Assembly: GCA_011109175.1 (NCBI GenBank)
Contig: RDEW01000056.1
Span: forward strand, 62,001-126,000
Direction: 5' to 3'
Origin: Dicyema japonicum
Lineage: Eukaryota; Dicyemida; Rhombozoa; Dicyemidae
DNA: 64,000 nt
In this document: positions 43,505 to 54,653 of the stretch, piece by piece
Numbering within the stretch: the first letter of the stretch is position 1
Layout: each line of letters opens with the position of its first letter
Made by a program: the position numbers and the translations under genes
The notes under the pieces: model-generated
Databases searched by the model: none
Seen by the model: only the letters and a program-made list of their open reading frames with translations
What the model was told of the DNA's origin: nothing

Positions 43505-43990
43505 TTCCACTTTTGTTTGGTGAAATTACTCTAAAGATTTTATGATGCCAATATCCAAGGGTTGAAGCAATCCTGTACTATTTTTTGTAAGAAACAATAT
43601 TTTTATAAATTCGGTTCAGCGGGACACAATGTGCTGGGCAGTTGTCAATCGATAGTAAAGTTTATTCTTGAGCTGAATATCAAAACCAATCCATAGACAT
43701 CCAGTCAAATTCGAAAACATCGAGGGATTATTGGTCTTGCAATCGTCACAAGTTCCAACTTATGCCTTCTGCTCATGTTTGAACAAAGCATAACAGAGAC
43801 ACGGTAATTTTTAGAATCTTTCAGAATAGTGTCCTTCTTCAGTAAAAGATTATTTATTGTTCGAGAATCTATCTGCTAACTCTTGGCACGAAATATCATC
43901 ATTTCTCTATAATTTACAATTTGAGTTTTTTCGTTAAAAGCAAGGCGCATATAGAGTCCACGAGAGGAATTAGAAAACACGTTTCAATTA
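43505..43990 (-). mobile_element. pogo/Tigger transposase remnant
   Basis: The minus strand shows pieces of a DDE domain in different frames: an LLLCSN-type segment with MSRRHKLELV (43740-43800), TIDNCPAHC equivalent (43620-43660) and a QPLDIGIIKSL equivalent (43530-43565). These are the second Asp and the post-Asp motif of the pogo family. Confidence 0.65.
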
Positions 43991-44109
43991 AATTTTTATT
44001 TTTTCCAATTTTATTAAAAATTGGCCAATTAATAAGGAGAATAGGACTTAACTAATAATCTGAAAATTTTTGAAAAATGTTTTTGCGAGGTTTGACTGGA
44101 CTGTATAAT

Positions 44110-44434
44110 ACAGTGATGTTTAATGTCACATACCACTACGGTTACAATAAAATAAACTTTAAAGTATTTGACATTTTTAATGCATTAAGCTAATTAAAGA
44201 CAAAAACTAACAATTTCTAGCTGCTCTCATAACCGTTACTAGAGGCAATACCACATCAGTTATGCAATCCCATGATGATTTGCACGGAAATGCGCTCAAT
44301 AAGCCAGCTCATTTCTCTTCTACCATTTTCATCTTCGCAATGAGCGATCCGATGATCTTTATTATTAACGATCTTTATTCACAGCCCTGATTGACCTTAT
44401 TTGCCACTTTAACCGTAGTGGCATGCGACATTTA
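44110..44434. mobile_element. MITE-like element with inverted ends
   Basis: The ends 44110-44136 and 44408-44434 are inverted copies sharing ATGTC-CAT-CCACTACGGTTA (one or two mismatches). Between them about 270 bases without coding. A short non-autonomous element; superfamily unclear. Confidence 0.6.
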
Positions 44435-44559
44435 AAATTATTTTTATTGAAGTTCCTAGCGTTTTCAATATTTTTTTAGCATTTTAATGGCTCTTTTACA
44501 TATGAGGATGCTTGACATTGTGATAAAACAAGGTAATCCTCGTTACAAAATTTTAGCCT

Positions 44560-45384
44560 AGTCATCTCAATAATATTTCCAAGAAGATAAATGGAAGAGA
44601 GAATGCTCCAAACTCTATCGTAATAATCCTAAATTCTGGAAACTTTTTTCAAAAATGATTTCTTTGGATAGGAAAGGTGAAGAGATAAATCTCAAGTCTC
44701 GTGAGGGCTCTCGGATCGCGAAAGAAAAAATTCCAAATGTCTTAAGACAACAGCTCGCAGAGGTATAAGAATTGGATCCTCTGTTAATTATTACACCGAG
44801 GAATGCAAACTAGTTTTCTTGAAGAGGAGCCATTCCCGCTTGTGGAGAGGCCTTTTTGTAGAACAATTTCTATGGTGGAGATAATTCTATTGATGGATGC
44901 AAAAATAAAGCTCCTGAATGGGAATTTGTCTCCTGACTGTATTCAAAAATGCTGGAATGCCATTATTGAAAACGTTATGGACATTATTTATTCTTCGTAG
45001 TGTTCTATACATGTTCCTTCTACGTGGAAGAACTCATTTGTACGGATGATCCCGAAGAAGGGAAATTATAGTTTAAATCCAGAAAACTATAGGCTAATAA
45101 GCTGATGTCCAGTATCTCAAAAATCATGGAAAAATTATTTTCAACAGATTATCAAAGTATATTGAAGATAACAAATTTTTCTCGATGATGAGGGACTGGA
45201 GATTGTTTCTCAATATTATCAAATTTTATGCCCACCAGAGGGACTGGAAATTGTTTCTCAATATTATCAACTTTTATATGTGTTGCTAAAAAGAATGGAG
45301 AATGTCTTACGGCCGTATGTCTAGACATATCAAAGGCTTTGGCATGCTGGGTTGTTGAAGACTGTCAAATTTTAATGTTGGGAG
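44560..45384 (+). mobile_element. LINE-G-like RT, left half
   Basis: Frames give a linker, then VPSTWKNSFVRMIPKKGNY and NPENYRLI (45015-45100), SISKIMEKL.FNRLSKYI, and LDISKAF (45325-45345, first catalytic Asp). The element is interrupted at 45385 by hAT-3 and continues at 47822. A 42-base block (GAGGGACTGGA..AATTGTTTCTC) is doubled at 45190-45260. Confidence 0.75.
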
Positions 45385-45469
45385 TAGATTTTTGTCAATA
45401 AAGTCATAAATTGATGTGTTCTTTAAAATTGTTTTTAAACTTAAAAATGTATTTTTTAATCATTATTTT

Positions 45470-47077
45470 CAGGGTTGTTAAAAATCATGATTTTTATGAA
45501 AAAAATCGAAAAAATCTGATTTTTTGAATTAAATAATTTTTATTCGGAAACACAGTAAAATAAAAATAAAAACAATGGAAATCGTATTTATTTAAAAGCT
45601 TGTAAACAAAGACAAGTTTGGCAGCTTTCTCAATTCCAGCCTAATTTGTACATTTGAATGTAAGAATCCAAAAGTCAAAAAAATTTGTCCTATTCCACCT
45701 GTGGAAGCGACTGCTCCAAGAATTTTTTTGCAAAGTGAAATTACTTCAGAAGGTAACTGGTAAGAGTTCCACCAAGCTATAGGTGATACTTTGCTCAATA
45801 AATTCGGAGCGAACATGTATTAATTTGAATGGATAAGCTTTTGCTCTGAAATTAATCAGAGTCGGAAGAGCACATTATAATGTTCAGCAATACTCCAAGG
45901 CGAGGTCAATCTCAGCAGTTGAAAGAGATCTCCCACAACGTGTTGGGTCCATTAGATTCGCAAGTACTGGAAAGGTGTTAATCTGTTCGAGTTTTCACTT
46001 TTTCTAAAATAGTAGTACATTCATAGTCAAGTCTGTTCAAGTTCTTTCCAAATTTCTAAAGCATGACTAATCGTCGTAAAATCATTTTGAATTTTGTCTA
46101 AAGCGACAGCAATTGGTTTAATCAGCCGTTTTAGGCAAATATTTTTTACTTTGGAAGCAATCTCTGTATCAATATTCGATCTGTGTTCCTCACAAATTCT
46201 CAAAATGGTTTCTTTAACGTCAGCTACTTCGACATCCTTTGAGATAATGTGCCGAGCAACCAGATGTGGTAATTTCATCGTCATCTTGCATCATATCCGC
46301 CTCATATTTGCAGCATTGTCCGTTACAAGACTCCCGATTTTACATCCAAACCGTTGTTCGGCGGACTTCGCAGAGGCTAAAGCAACAGATTGAAGATACT
46401 TCGCGGTGTGGCTATATCCAGAGGTGTCCACAGTGTCAATTAAATAGCTTTCTCCATCCGATGTTACAACTGACAGGTTCATTATGAATGCCACCGTCCA
46501 AAATCATAGACACTGTTTTGTCCTGGAGTTTTTGTCGACAGTCTTCATGTATCTGGTCGTACACAAGATCGAGCAATGGACCATTATTTGATGACGAGAG
46601 GTTAAACGATACCTAGGAAGAAGCAGTTGGGCGAATTTGACAAATTCCGGATGTTCTACAGCAGGAAAAGGGGTGTTACTTAAATATATGTATCTAGCGA
46701 GTTGCATGTCAATCAAATTTTTCTTCGATGATGTCGTCATAGTAACGAAATTGATTAAAGACTGGTCCCTCATCATTGGGAGGAATTCGCTGATCAAATC
46801 ATTTTTAGGTTTTGACGGATTTTCAGGGTTGTCAATATTAGTTCGACATAAAAAATGATGCTGCCTTATCCGAGATACAAGATCTTGTACCTCCTTCACG
46901 CAATTATGGTATCTGGCTCGACTCCCGGTCTTTCCAGGAATAATACGTTTATCGAAGTGAACCCACAACGCATCACGCTTTCTTCCAGACATTAAAAAAT
47001 TTAAATATTTTTTTAATGATTTAAATCATTGATTTTTTTGTTGATTAAAATCAAATGATTTAAATCTAACAACCCTG
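45470..47077 (-). mobile_element. hAT-2, inserted in hAT-3
   Basis: A complete-length hAT: 8-bp duplication ATTATTTT (45462-45469 and 47078-47085, exact) and inverted ends CAGGGTTGTTA. The transposase is on the minus strand, 45592-46992. Confidence 0.92.
45592..46992 (-). pseudogene. hAT-2 transposase (ZBED-like)
   Basis: Pieces in order: a BED-type finger at the start (DALWVHFDK, 46930-46980), MQLARYIYLSNTPFPAVEH (46650-46710), SYLIDTVDTSGYSHTAKYL and LVTDNAANM (46300-46440), then a stretch ending at 46027, and the C-terminal dimer domain (PIAWWNSY, GGIGQIFLTFGFLHS, 45650-45790). The GCSAH..N block after DNAANM is deleted. Frames differ, so it is inactive, but the ends and exact duplication suggest a fairly recent insertion. 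Confidence 0.88.
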
Positions 47078-47821
47078 ATTATTTTGTTTAAAAATCAAAA
47101 ATATTATATAAGTCAAAATTTAATTTTTTAGGTCAATAAAGTCAAAATTTTTATTGATTTTGATGTTTTTAAATAAAATACTAGCGTGGAATCAATTATC
47201 ATCAATAACTGTAATGCTGCGTTCAATCAAGAATGACACTGAAAAGATTAACCCAGTTGTTTGAAAATATCCTGATGAATTTTTTATCAACTCACAAGGA
47301 AATCTTATTTAAAATTTGTGTGGGACATTTGTATCTGCAAATAAGCATTTTTTATAGAATCGAATAATCGTCTAAGAAGCATATCAAATTAGCAGGTTTA
47401 TTATTTTTATTACTATTTTAAAGGTGTCAATATTATAAAAACCCATTGATTTTCTCGTCCCATAACCTACACATGGGTCGATAAAGTCACTAAAGCTTTT
47501 GTCGAATCCGATATTCCTTTGCATAAGTTGAATAGTAAAGCTTACGAGACTTGTTTGAGAGTATTGGAGTTATCTTTTGATAAGTTTTTTTTATTACTAT
47601 CTAAAGACCGAAATTTTAAAAACGAAAACGTTTTGAATTACATTATTCTGTATTTTAATAAAGATTTTGATTAGTTTTTTATATTATAAAAGATTTTTTG
47701 TAGATAAATTTATCACATAGTCAAAAAAAGTCAAAATTTTGAAATTTTAAAATCAATAAAGTCAATTTTTAAATCAAAATTTCCGATTTACAAGTCGAAG
47801 TAAAATCGCCCTAGTTGGGAG

Positions 47822-48320
47822 CAAAGCACTAGTTTGGATGAAGGATTTTATTTCTGGTAGAGAATCTTTTAAACGTGTTGGAAATCTTATATCTAAGAAA
47901 ATTTTGTTAAAAAGAGGGGTACACAAGAGGTCTGTCTTAAGTCCCCTCTTATTCAATTGTGTTATGTGTGAAATACCGAAGGTTGAACACTAAAATTCGA
48001 AACTGCTTATTTATGCTGATGATATTCTTCTGCTTGACATTTATAAATTGATTTCCTGGAAACGTGTTTCAACACATTTCGAAAAAATTAAATGCTGGTG
48101 CCGACATAAAGTTTTATCCTTATCTCTTGAAAATTGTACTGCTTCATGGATTGTGAATAAGAAAAATAAGTCAAAAATTTGTATTAACACTGGAGCAATC
48201 AAATGCATGGAACAGTTGCAATATCTTGGTGTTTGTTTGAACTCAAAGGCTTCCTTTATAAATTACATCGAGAAAAAAAGGATAAAAGCTACATCGATGT
48301 TGAAATAGATTCTACGTTTT
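47822..48320 (+). mobile_element. LINE-G-like RT, right half
   Basis: Continues from 45384: ALVWMKDFISGRE, then a GVPQG-like box (RGVHKRSVLSPLLFN) and the active site YADDILLLD (48012-48038), SLSLENC and LQYLGVCLNS. Removing hAT-3 and one 8-bp flank brings HAGLLKTVKF next to VGSKALVWMKDF, the usual order. Confidence 0.85.
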
Positions 48321-48600
48321 CAATTGAGTACAACAAAAATTTTTTTTTATTTTTAAAACCAAGAATCACCGACAAAATAAAAATAAAAGAGATTGGGCCA
48401 TCAGGTGATCCCAAGATTAGAAAGATAATTGTGATCTTATCCGGTCTTTTAGAATAGGTTGTTAATGACTCAATACATTTCTCACTTTTTTCAGTGAAGT
48501 GAATCATATCAGGTTCCTTTTTCTGTTCACTGAGATATAAAGGGACTTCGAATTGTCCTTATGGGATATTTACACGTAATATTTTATTAGGTTATTCAAA

Positions 48601-48740
48601 TCCTTTAGGCTGTGATTCACCTCGGATGATCTTTTATTTTTTTTGAAACGTCTCGAATAGTCTTCTAAACTCTTTAGGCTGTGATCCACCTCAGATGATC
48701 TTTCATCTTCTCCTGAGACGTCTAGAATCTCTCTGCTTTT
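48601..48740 (+). repeat. Two-unit tandem repeat, period about 70
   Basis: CTTTAGGCTGTGAT-CACCTC-GATGATCTTT occurs at 48603 and 48672, followed in both by a GA-ACGTCT-GAAT segment. The surrounding 48330-49090 has no recognised gene. Confidence 0.7.
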
Positions 48741-49089
48741 TTAATTCATTATTCAAAGCCCTCAGTCTAAGCTTATTCTCAGTAGTTAATAGATCAGACT
48801 TTTTGAGTTCGTTTTTTCCTTGATTAATGCCGACCTGCCTTATCCCCTGGCGTAGTTAAGGCGGTGTTTAGGTACAAATAGTGATCTTGCATCCAGGATA
48901 GTACGGTTTACATAAGCGAATATTTTGTCCATGGAAATAGTGCCGTCCAGGTAAAGGTACTGCAGTAGATTGTCAGTATGTTACGGTAAGTCTCCAGTCT
49001 ACACGTTTGTAGTTGAATTGTTCTGGGAACCTTCTCCCACTTGAAGTTTCTCTCTTAAATTAAGATTATTCCTAAGACCAAGGGTATCC

Positions 49090-49283
49090 AAATTAACTAA
49101 CTCATTGATCCTGACTCGTTCCAGCGTTCCAGAACTTGTCTCCAGGTAACGACATTGAACCGGGGGAGAATAGTTGAATCCTCTTGATGAAGGCCAGGCA
49201 TTGGGCGTCTCCACAGTAAGGTGGATCCAATGATGCCATCAGAGGGAAGGAAAATAACTTTTGACCAACTAGCCACATAGCAC
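49090..49283 (-). mobile_element. SINE family H, copy 1
   Basis: About 190 bases matching 58250-58446. On the minus strand it begins TGTGGTGCTATGTGGCTAG, contains a box A-like TGGCTAGTTGG, and ends near GGTCTTAGGAATAA. A box B was not convincing, so the SINE label is tentative. Confidence 0.55.
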
Positions 49284-50300
49284 CACATAAGGCAGAGGTC
49301 GGCAACTTTTTCAGCCAAAAATCCAATTTTTTGTTTTTGTGGCAACTAAAAAATTGAAGAGCCACTTTAAAAAAACATAATACTTTTTAAAATAATAATA
49401 AAAATAACAAAATTATATTTAATTGACCATTTCCTTCGCCAATAGTGTTATGTTTGGGTCGTAATTTGTCATTTTAACAAGATTCCAAATTTGCATCAGT
49501 ATTTGACTCCTTAATATTGATTTTATTAAATTCATATGTGAAAACGCTTGCTCAGACAAATAAATAGACCCGAATATCGAGAGGACGATATGATATGAAT
49601 CTGGTCTCCATGTATTCATGTATGCACCGGCAATGTTTTCTCCACAAGTTAGACCCTTTACGGAAACAATGCCAAAAGTTCTTCTCTAAGAAAGTCCCGA
49701 GGAACATAAGGTATTAATAGGAACACCTAATATAATATTAAGTTCATAAAACCTGACTTTTTGTGGTTGAAAGTTTCCTGGCAAAAGATACATTTTGGAA
49801 GGTGATCTGATATAAGGGCAAGAGTCTCAGTCCATTGAAATTGCTTATTTTCATATTATTTTCCACGTGAAGCCAAAGTTAGTGTGGTGCTATGTGGCTA
49901 CATGAATTGTAGATTATATGTTTGATTTTCTTTTCCTCCTCTTCCCTTTTGACTCCAGGGAGCTTCAATTGTTACCGTGCGTCGTGTGGTTCACCATCTC
50001 TGGTGGCGCCAGATAAAATCCTAAATTATATCCAAAAAAAACTATTAGTCAACACCCATCCAGAGTAGTTCCCCCTGGACGGCATCTCCTTCAAGTCCGA
50101 ATATGAGAAAACTGCTGAGGAGCCGGGATCACCTGAATTTTTTTCATTCTGGCTATGATGGTGTTTTTTGGTTCAATAAATTTAAATTTATAAACATATT
50201 GAAGAGCCACAAACAGAATTTATGATTAAGCAAATAAAATTTTTAAAATTAAAAATGAAAAAAATATGTAATTATTTAAATAAAAATAACAATTTGATAT
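49284..50300 (-). mobile_element. hAT-4: GTF2IRD2-type remnant
   Basis: Starts with CAGAGGTCGGCAACTTTTT (49286), a typical end of this hAT group. The minus-strand frame 49419-49619 reads LSIFGSIYLSEQAFSHMN, the C-terminal dimer region. AGAGCCAC occurs near both sides (49357 and 50203). A foreign block with part of family H in reverse (49885-49906) lies inside. Confidence 0.7.
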
Positions 50301-50309
50301 AAATAGCAT

Positions 50310-50460
50310 TTATCTGGAAGACCAAGAACAACCATCTCGGTCGTTTTAACAAGGCGATCTGAAAACCGTAAAGAAAACATTGACATCTGGCGACGACCTG
50401 GACACACTGAGGAATCTGGCTAAGAACAGAAAAGCCTGGAACAAGTTAAGTTAACTCTTT
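50310..50460 (+). mobile_element. LINE-B C-terminal fragment
   Basis: Reads SGRPRTTI then LTSGDDLDTLRNLAKNRKAWNK, the end domain of LINE-B. Short and isolated. Confidence 0.75.
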
Positions 50461-50589
50461 GCCTATTCCTGATAAAGGCCACTCAACCAGTTGATCAGTT
50501 TAGAATAGTTATTTATAACTTTTTAGTCAAAACCTTTTTTTTAATGCAAGTTAAATTAATTAATTTTTAATTACACACTAAATTGTCGT

Positions 50590-51650
50590 TGTGTTAGGTT
50601 TTCTATCAACGAAAAAATTTAATCCTTTGCTATATATCTGAAAACCCGTCATTGTCTGGGTCTCAAATTTCCATGATTTCTTCCAAATCGAAAAAGGCAA
50701 ATCTCCGAGAGCTATAAACGACCTTAAATCAAAATCCGACCTTTTGATAGGACTGATATAAAAACATTAAAAAAATCCTAAACTAAAATTCAATGAAATT
50801 GGTGAATCAGTGATCGCATGGATTAATTTATGGAGTCAAGTGATGTAGTTCCATCAGATTCTATAATAATCGCAAAGTTTTTAAATTTGGACAAAATGAT
50901 CCGCCATTTATAACAAGTCGTGGGTGGCTAGAAACGTTTAGAATTCGGAATTAAAGACACTTAAAAATTTTAACTTTGGAAATTGTGTTACCTACACATA
51001 TTCTAAAAGAGCATGGAGAATTGTGAAATTTTAAAGAAATGGTTGAGTGATTTTGAATGTGAACTAATATTCGCACTTCTCGATGAACCGTATCAGTTAT
51101 CGCTCCCCTCTGGCAGAGCACACACTTTAAGCAAAGAACAGTTATAATAGCTAATCGAGGGAGGATCAAGGAATGCTCTTCACTTCTTTGTTTTCTTTTT
51201 CTTGACTGTATGTCCTTTATAGACGATCCGGTTCCGCAGTGAAGTTCACTGATGACGGCGTCACTCGTCAAACCAACGCATATTGATGCGTGGACCGTCA
51301 AAAATATTTCAATTAGTAATTGATTTTATTTATGATTAATTTGGACACATTTAATGAAGAAAAATGTAATGAAAATAGTTGAACTTTCGGAATCCCTCAG
51401 AGCTCTGGGGACTATTAAGACTTAGATTATCAAAAGTGCTGATATTGATGATCATGCAAATATTATGGAATTGAAGAAATGCTAAAAAATCAAATAAAAT
51501 ATAAAATTTATGGTTTTTTCGAAAATAAATATTTTTGTATTTATTATTTTTATATTCAATTTTGATTGTACGCTTTAACTAGAATAGATTATTTAAAATT
51601 TAAATTGATTTTATCGAGTCCCAAAATCGGGGGATTATAAGGTTTTACTG
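50590..51650 (+). mobile_element. pogo/Tigger remnant with right end, carrying a SINE
   Basis: The right end (51625-51650) is GGATTATAAGGTTTTACTG, the inverse of the left end at 31554. 50640-50840 holds a decayed DNA-binding part like that at 31.8 kb (FNEIGES-IAWI). 51350-51490 holds C-terminal traces. A minus-strand SINE-1 copy sits inside at about 51060-51299. Confidence 0.6.
51060..51299 (-). mobile_element. SINE-1, 5'-truncated copy
   Basis: Minus strand matches 58760-59000: TCCACGCAT, GAGTGACGCCGTCATCAGT, CTGCGGA-C-GGAT-GTCTA, AAGAAGTGAAGA-CATTCCTTG. The tRNA-like head is absent. Confidence 0.75.
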
Positions 51651-51699
51651 ATTAGGGTGATTTTCTGACGACTTTTCCCTTTGTAGGGTGGGAAATACC

Positions 51700-52617
51700 C
51701 GTCTTGGGCCACCACACGTGCCAATGTCTTCACTTCCAACCTCACGTTGACAGCCGCTTACCAAAGATCAGTCTCACCGAAAGCAAAAAACTCCATGAAA
51801 GAAATATGTGACCTCAGAAAACCAGTCCAGTTTCATCCCCGTCTTCTCCGGGACTAGTCCCAATTCGCCTTCATACATCCCCTGAACCGTCGACAGCCAA
51901 AAGGAGAAGAAAGCCAAGAAAACAGAAGGCTGATTGAGCGCACCTCCATACAAATCGTAGGAGCAATCAATTTAAGTCACTTAAAATCAACAAAATTTCA
52001 CGGAACTACGTAAAAAAGGTTTCCTCGTCAATCGCGTTGGAGGATATGGTAATCTTGCTCAAAACCTCAACTCCCAGAGGAGACACTTTTTGCTAACTTC
52101 AAAACGTTTGTGCATAATCTGTAACTCCTCAAAGTTCAGGTTTTCATATTTCGAATGGACTGTCCTCTCTTCCTCCACGTTTGAAAAACTCTGAACGATT
52201 GAAAACCGGCAGACAAATGCCTAATCAATATTAAGCCCAGGTGGTACATCTATTATTGACTTTTGATCTCAGAGTAGTCCAAAAACGGAATGTCCCTTAG
52301 GCGGAGACCTGTTTTGTAGTAGTAGCGTTGCTGAATGTTGATCACAGTGGCATCAACGAAGAATGTCCCTTTGAAGTTGTCTGTAGTGATATGGGACGTC
52401 AGAAGGCTCCAAAATGAGGTGACTCTGGTCCGCCAAAGGGACCACCACCCATATTGGGAAGTCGGCCTTGGTAATTTTCCCGACTTGCTCTGTTTGGATC
52501 GACACCGACCAAATCTTTGATTGGTCTTAGTATTTTGCAGGGAATATTCAATCTGTGGACAAAATGTCGCTTATACAGAAATAATTTGTATAAAGCAAAT
52601 TCATAACCACACATCAC
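51700..52617 (-). CDS. Possible multi-exon gene, unidentified
   Basis: The minus strand has several coding-like blocks in changing frames, as expected for micro-introns. Block 1 (52617-52400) starts MMCGYEFALYKL and includes ILRPIKDLVGVDPNR and NYQGRLPNMGGG. Block 2 (about 52415-52255) reads TDNFKGTFFVDATVINI and GLRLRDIPFLDYSEI. Block 3 (about 52190-52065) reads FSNVEEERTVHSKYENL and FEELQIMHKRFEVSKK. I could not place exact introns and recognise no family. GC is higher than in the surrounding transposons. Confidence 0.35.
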
Positions 52618-52620
52618 TTA

Positions 52621-53550
52621 AATTTTCAAATTTATTTATTTAGAACTCAAATTTTTAAATGTCTGAAAATTTAAATATTATTTTATAAAAATATATTTTA
52701 TCAACCCCTGCCAACAAAGTTATGGATAATTATTTCATGTCGGATTGAGAGATATCCACGTGCTGACATCGATATTAAGCTTAATAAACAGATGATCTGA
52801 ACGTGCTGAGGAGCATAAAGGGCGGTCGAAAGAGGTTAGTGAATGGAATCGTTTTGGATGCTGCCACTTGGAAATATAAAAATGTATGTTATAAGGTCTT
52901 TGGGCCGATTGACAACGAAAACCCAGCAAACCTCTCAAGCAATCCACTCTAAATTCTCTTCAAACACTTTATGAAAGTTCATTGATTTCTTTACTTCAGA
53001 ATCTTACATAGGGAGAGTTACTTGGTATTGACAGTACTGTCATATGTGACCTACACAAATGTGCGAACTTGTATTCACATAAGCCACCAGCCTTTTAATG
53101 TAACACTTGTTCAATATGAACACAAACTAGTTTCCTGTGAGCGGTTTCTACTGGTGGAAGGATCCTTTCCCAAGTCACGTCCTACCCACGTTTCCGACTT
53201 TATGGGAACACTTACACTGAAGTAGGTAGAAGAGAGATCCTTTTCGGTTACCGGTCAGTCATTAGACATCTCCTGATTAAGGAAGATTCAACGACGCCTA
53301 TAAGAATGGAAAAAACCAAAAAGCATGGAGGAAGTTTTTACACAAGCGACAGCACTAACCATTTCGCTACCAATTCCTTTTGGCAGCTACTTTCCTGTTA
53401 GCCACCTGTTCCTTTCACTTGAAAGGTGGGGGTAAAAAATAAATAACACGTTTTCATTAAATGCTATTTTAAGCTGCGTTTGTCGTAAATGCTTATGTTC
53501 AAATTGGGAAATTTGTAGTAATAAATGAATGACAGATAAGGGGAGTTCGA
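52621..53550. other. Unassigned stretch with coding-like blocks
   Basis: 52735-52947 (minus) and 53022-53225 (plus, CIHISHQPFNVTLVQYEH) are open but unrecognised. A 60-base block at 53377-53440 (CTACTTTCCTGTTAGCCACC) recurs at 54553-54612 in diverged form. Confidence 0.35.
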
Positions 53551-54016
53551 ATGACGATCTGTTCGCCAGCATTGTGGACCTCTGCTATTGTTGGGTTAAT
53601 AATTAAACTAATCATCGTCTTCGGTCCCTTCTACCAACTTGACAGTAATTTACGTCATCATTTTAGTCATTGTAAGTGATATTAAGTCATTTAAACGGAA
53701 ACAGAAGGAACTTCGCGACTCCAAACGCTTCCTGGTGTACCAACCCTGCCATAAGGCTTGCCTTGAGTTTTCCCCGGAGACTTTTACAGAGATTTTCTTC
53801 CATTCCCCGACTTCAGTGGATTTCTATAAATACGAAAGTTCAGACAAATCCAATTTCTACGTTGGACGCCATGTGAGAACCGTTGGACTTTGTGGGGACG
53901 GAATCTACGTAGTCGTGTCCCCCTCAATAAGTGACCCCAATAATGTGAAAATTATTCATTTTATTGACGGAAACATGCAGGATTCGATTGATCACGGAAA
54001 AATTTACTGTCATTAA
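53551..54016 (+). CDS. Small membrane-anchored protein, two exons, unidentified
   Basis: ATG at 53551. Exon 1 (53551-53644) and exon 2 (53667-54016) are joined by a 22-nt GT..AG intron; the sum is 444 bases, 147 residues. Residues 12-30 (SAIVGLIIKLIIVFGPFYQL) form a hydrophobic signal anchor. A basic KRKQKELRDSKR stretch follows, then a compact domain with YQPCHKACLEFSP, GRHVRTVGLCGDGIYVVVSP and KIIHFIDGNMQDS. Three Cys in the domain could pair. I do not recognise the family. It lies between unrelated repeats and LINE-C. Confidence 0.6.
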
Positions 54017-54653
54017 TTTATATTTCTGTGTAAATGAAGTCTGGAACTGTTATTTAGTAACTAAAGAAAGCAGGAGATAGAAGTTCTTTAAGGTGGATAA
54101 GTCGGTAACTACCCTCGACATAAAAATAAGGAGGACCCTAGCGAAACTACGTTCTGGACACTTCCTCCTTGAGACGAGTCGGCATCTTGGCTCCCATTAT
54201 TGAATCATCTACCAATGACACTACGTTAAGCTCGAAGACTTGTGAAAGCGTCCAGACATCTGACGACGGCTGGTCTTATACAAGGTAGTGAGGTCAGGGC
54301 TACCAGTTAACATTTAACCTATGAGGTGGAAGTGTCGAAAAAATTTCGTAATCTGCAAATCCCACAATCATGGAGACGTGGACGATGACTTGTCTTACCC
54401 AACTTCGTCGTCGTCGTCGAGTCAAATCATGAATTTTTTTCAAAGATACGCCAATTTAGATATTTATTAACTACGAGATACCTCTTCTTTTGACTCGCTC
54501 CGCCTCCGATTTCTGCGCCACACAGATATACCTCAGGAAACGTCCACTTTTGTAGTTACTGTCCTATTAGCTACCGGTTCCCTTCACTTAAAGAAACGGT
54601 AAATTTTATTTATTGTTATTTATTTAAATAATTATAATTGTTGTGGTGTTGAC
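54017..54653. other. Unassigned stretch
   Basis: No convincing gene. Contains GTCGTCGTCGTCG near 54407-54420 and the second copy of the 53.4 kb block (54553-54612). A 22-nt GT..AG segment at 54284-54305 could be a micro-intron, but flanking frames do not stay open. Confidence 0.3.

Larger units (their letters stand above)
45385..47813 (-). mobile_element. hAT-3, inserted in LINE-G
   Basis: Flanked by an exact 8-bp duplication GTTGGGAG (45377-45384 and 47814-47821). The right end on the minus strand is TAGGGCGATTTT, like hAT-1. Inside, the plus-strand stretch 47470-47680 reads VTKAFVESDIPLHKLNSK, close to the hAT-1 AFVKANIPLYKLNN segment. Both ends carry CAATAAAGTCA repeats. Most of the transposase is gone and hAT-2 is inserted in it. 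Strand uncertain: the transposase remnant is on plus. Confidence 0.75.

Noticed and set aside
54284-54305. 22-nt micro-intron at 54.29 kb
   Set aside because: GT and AG ends are present but no frame stays open on both sides.
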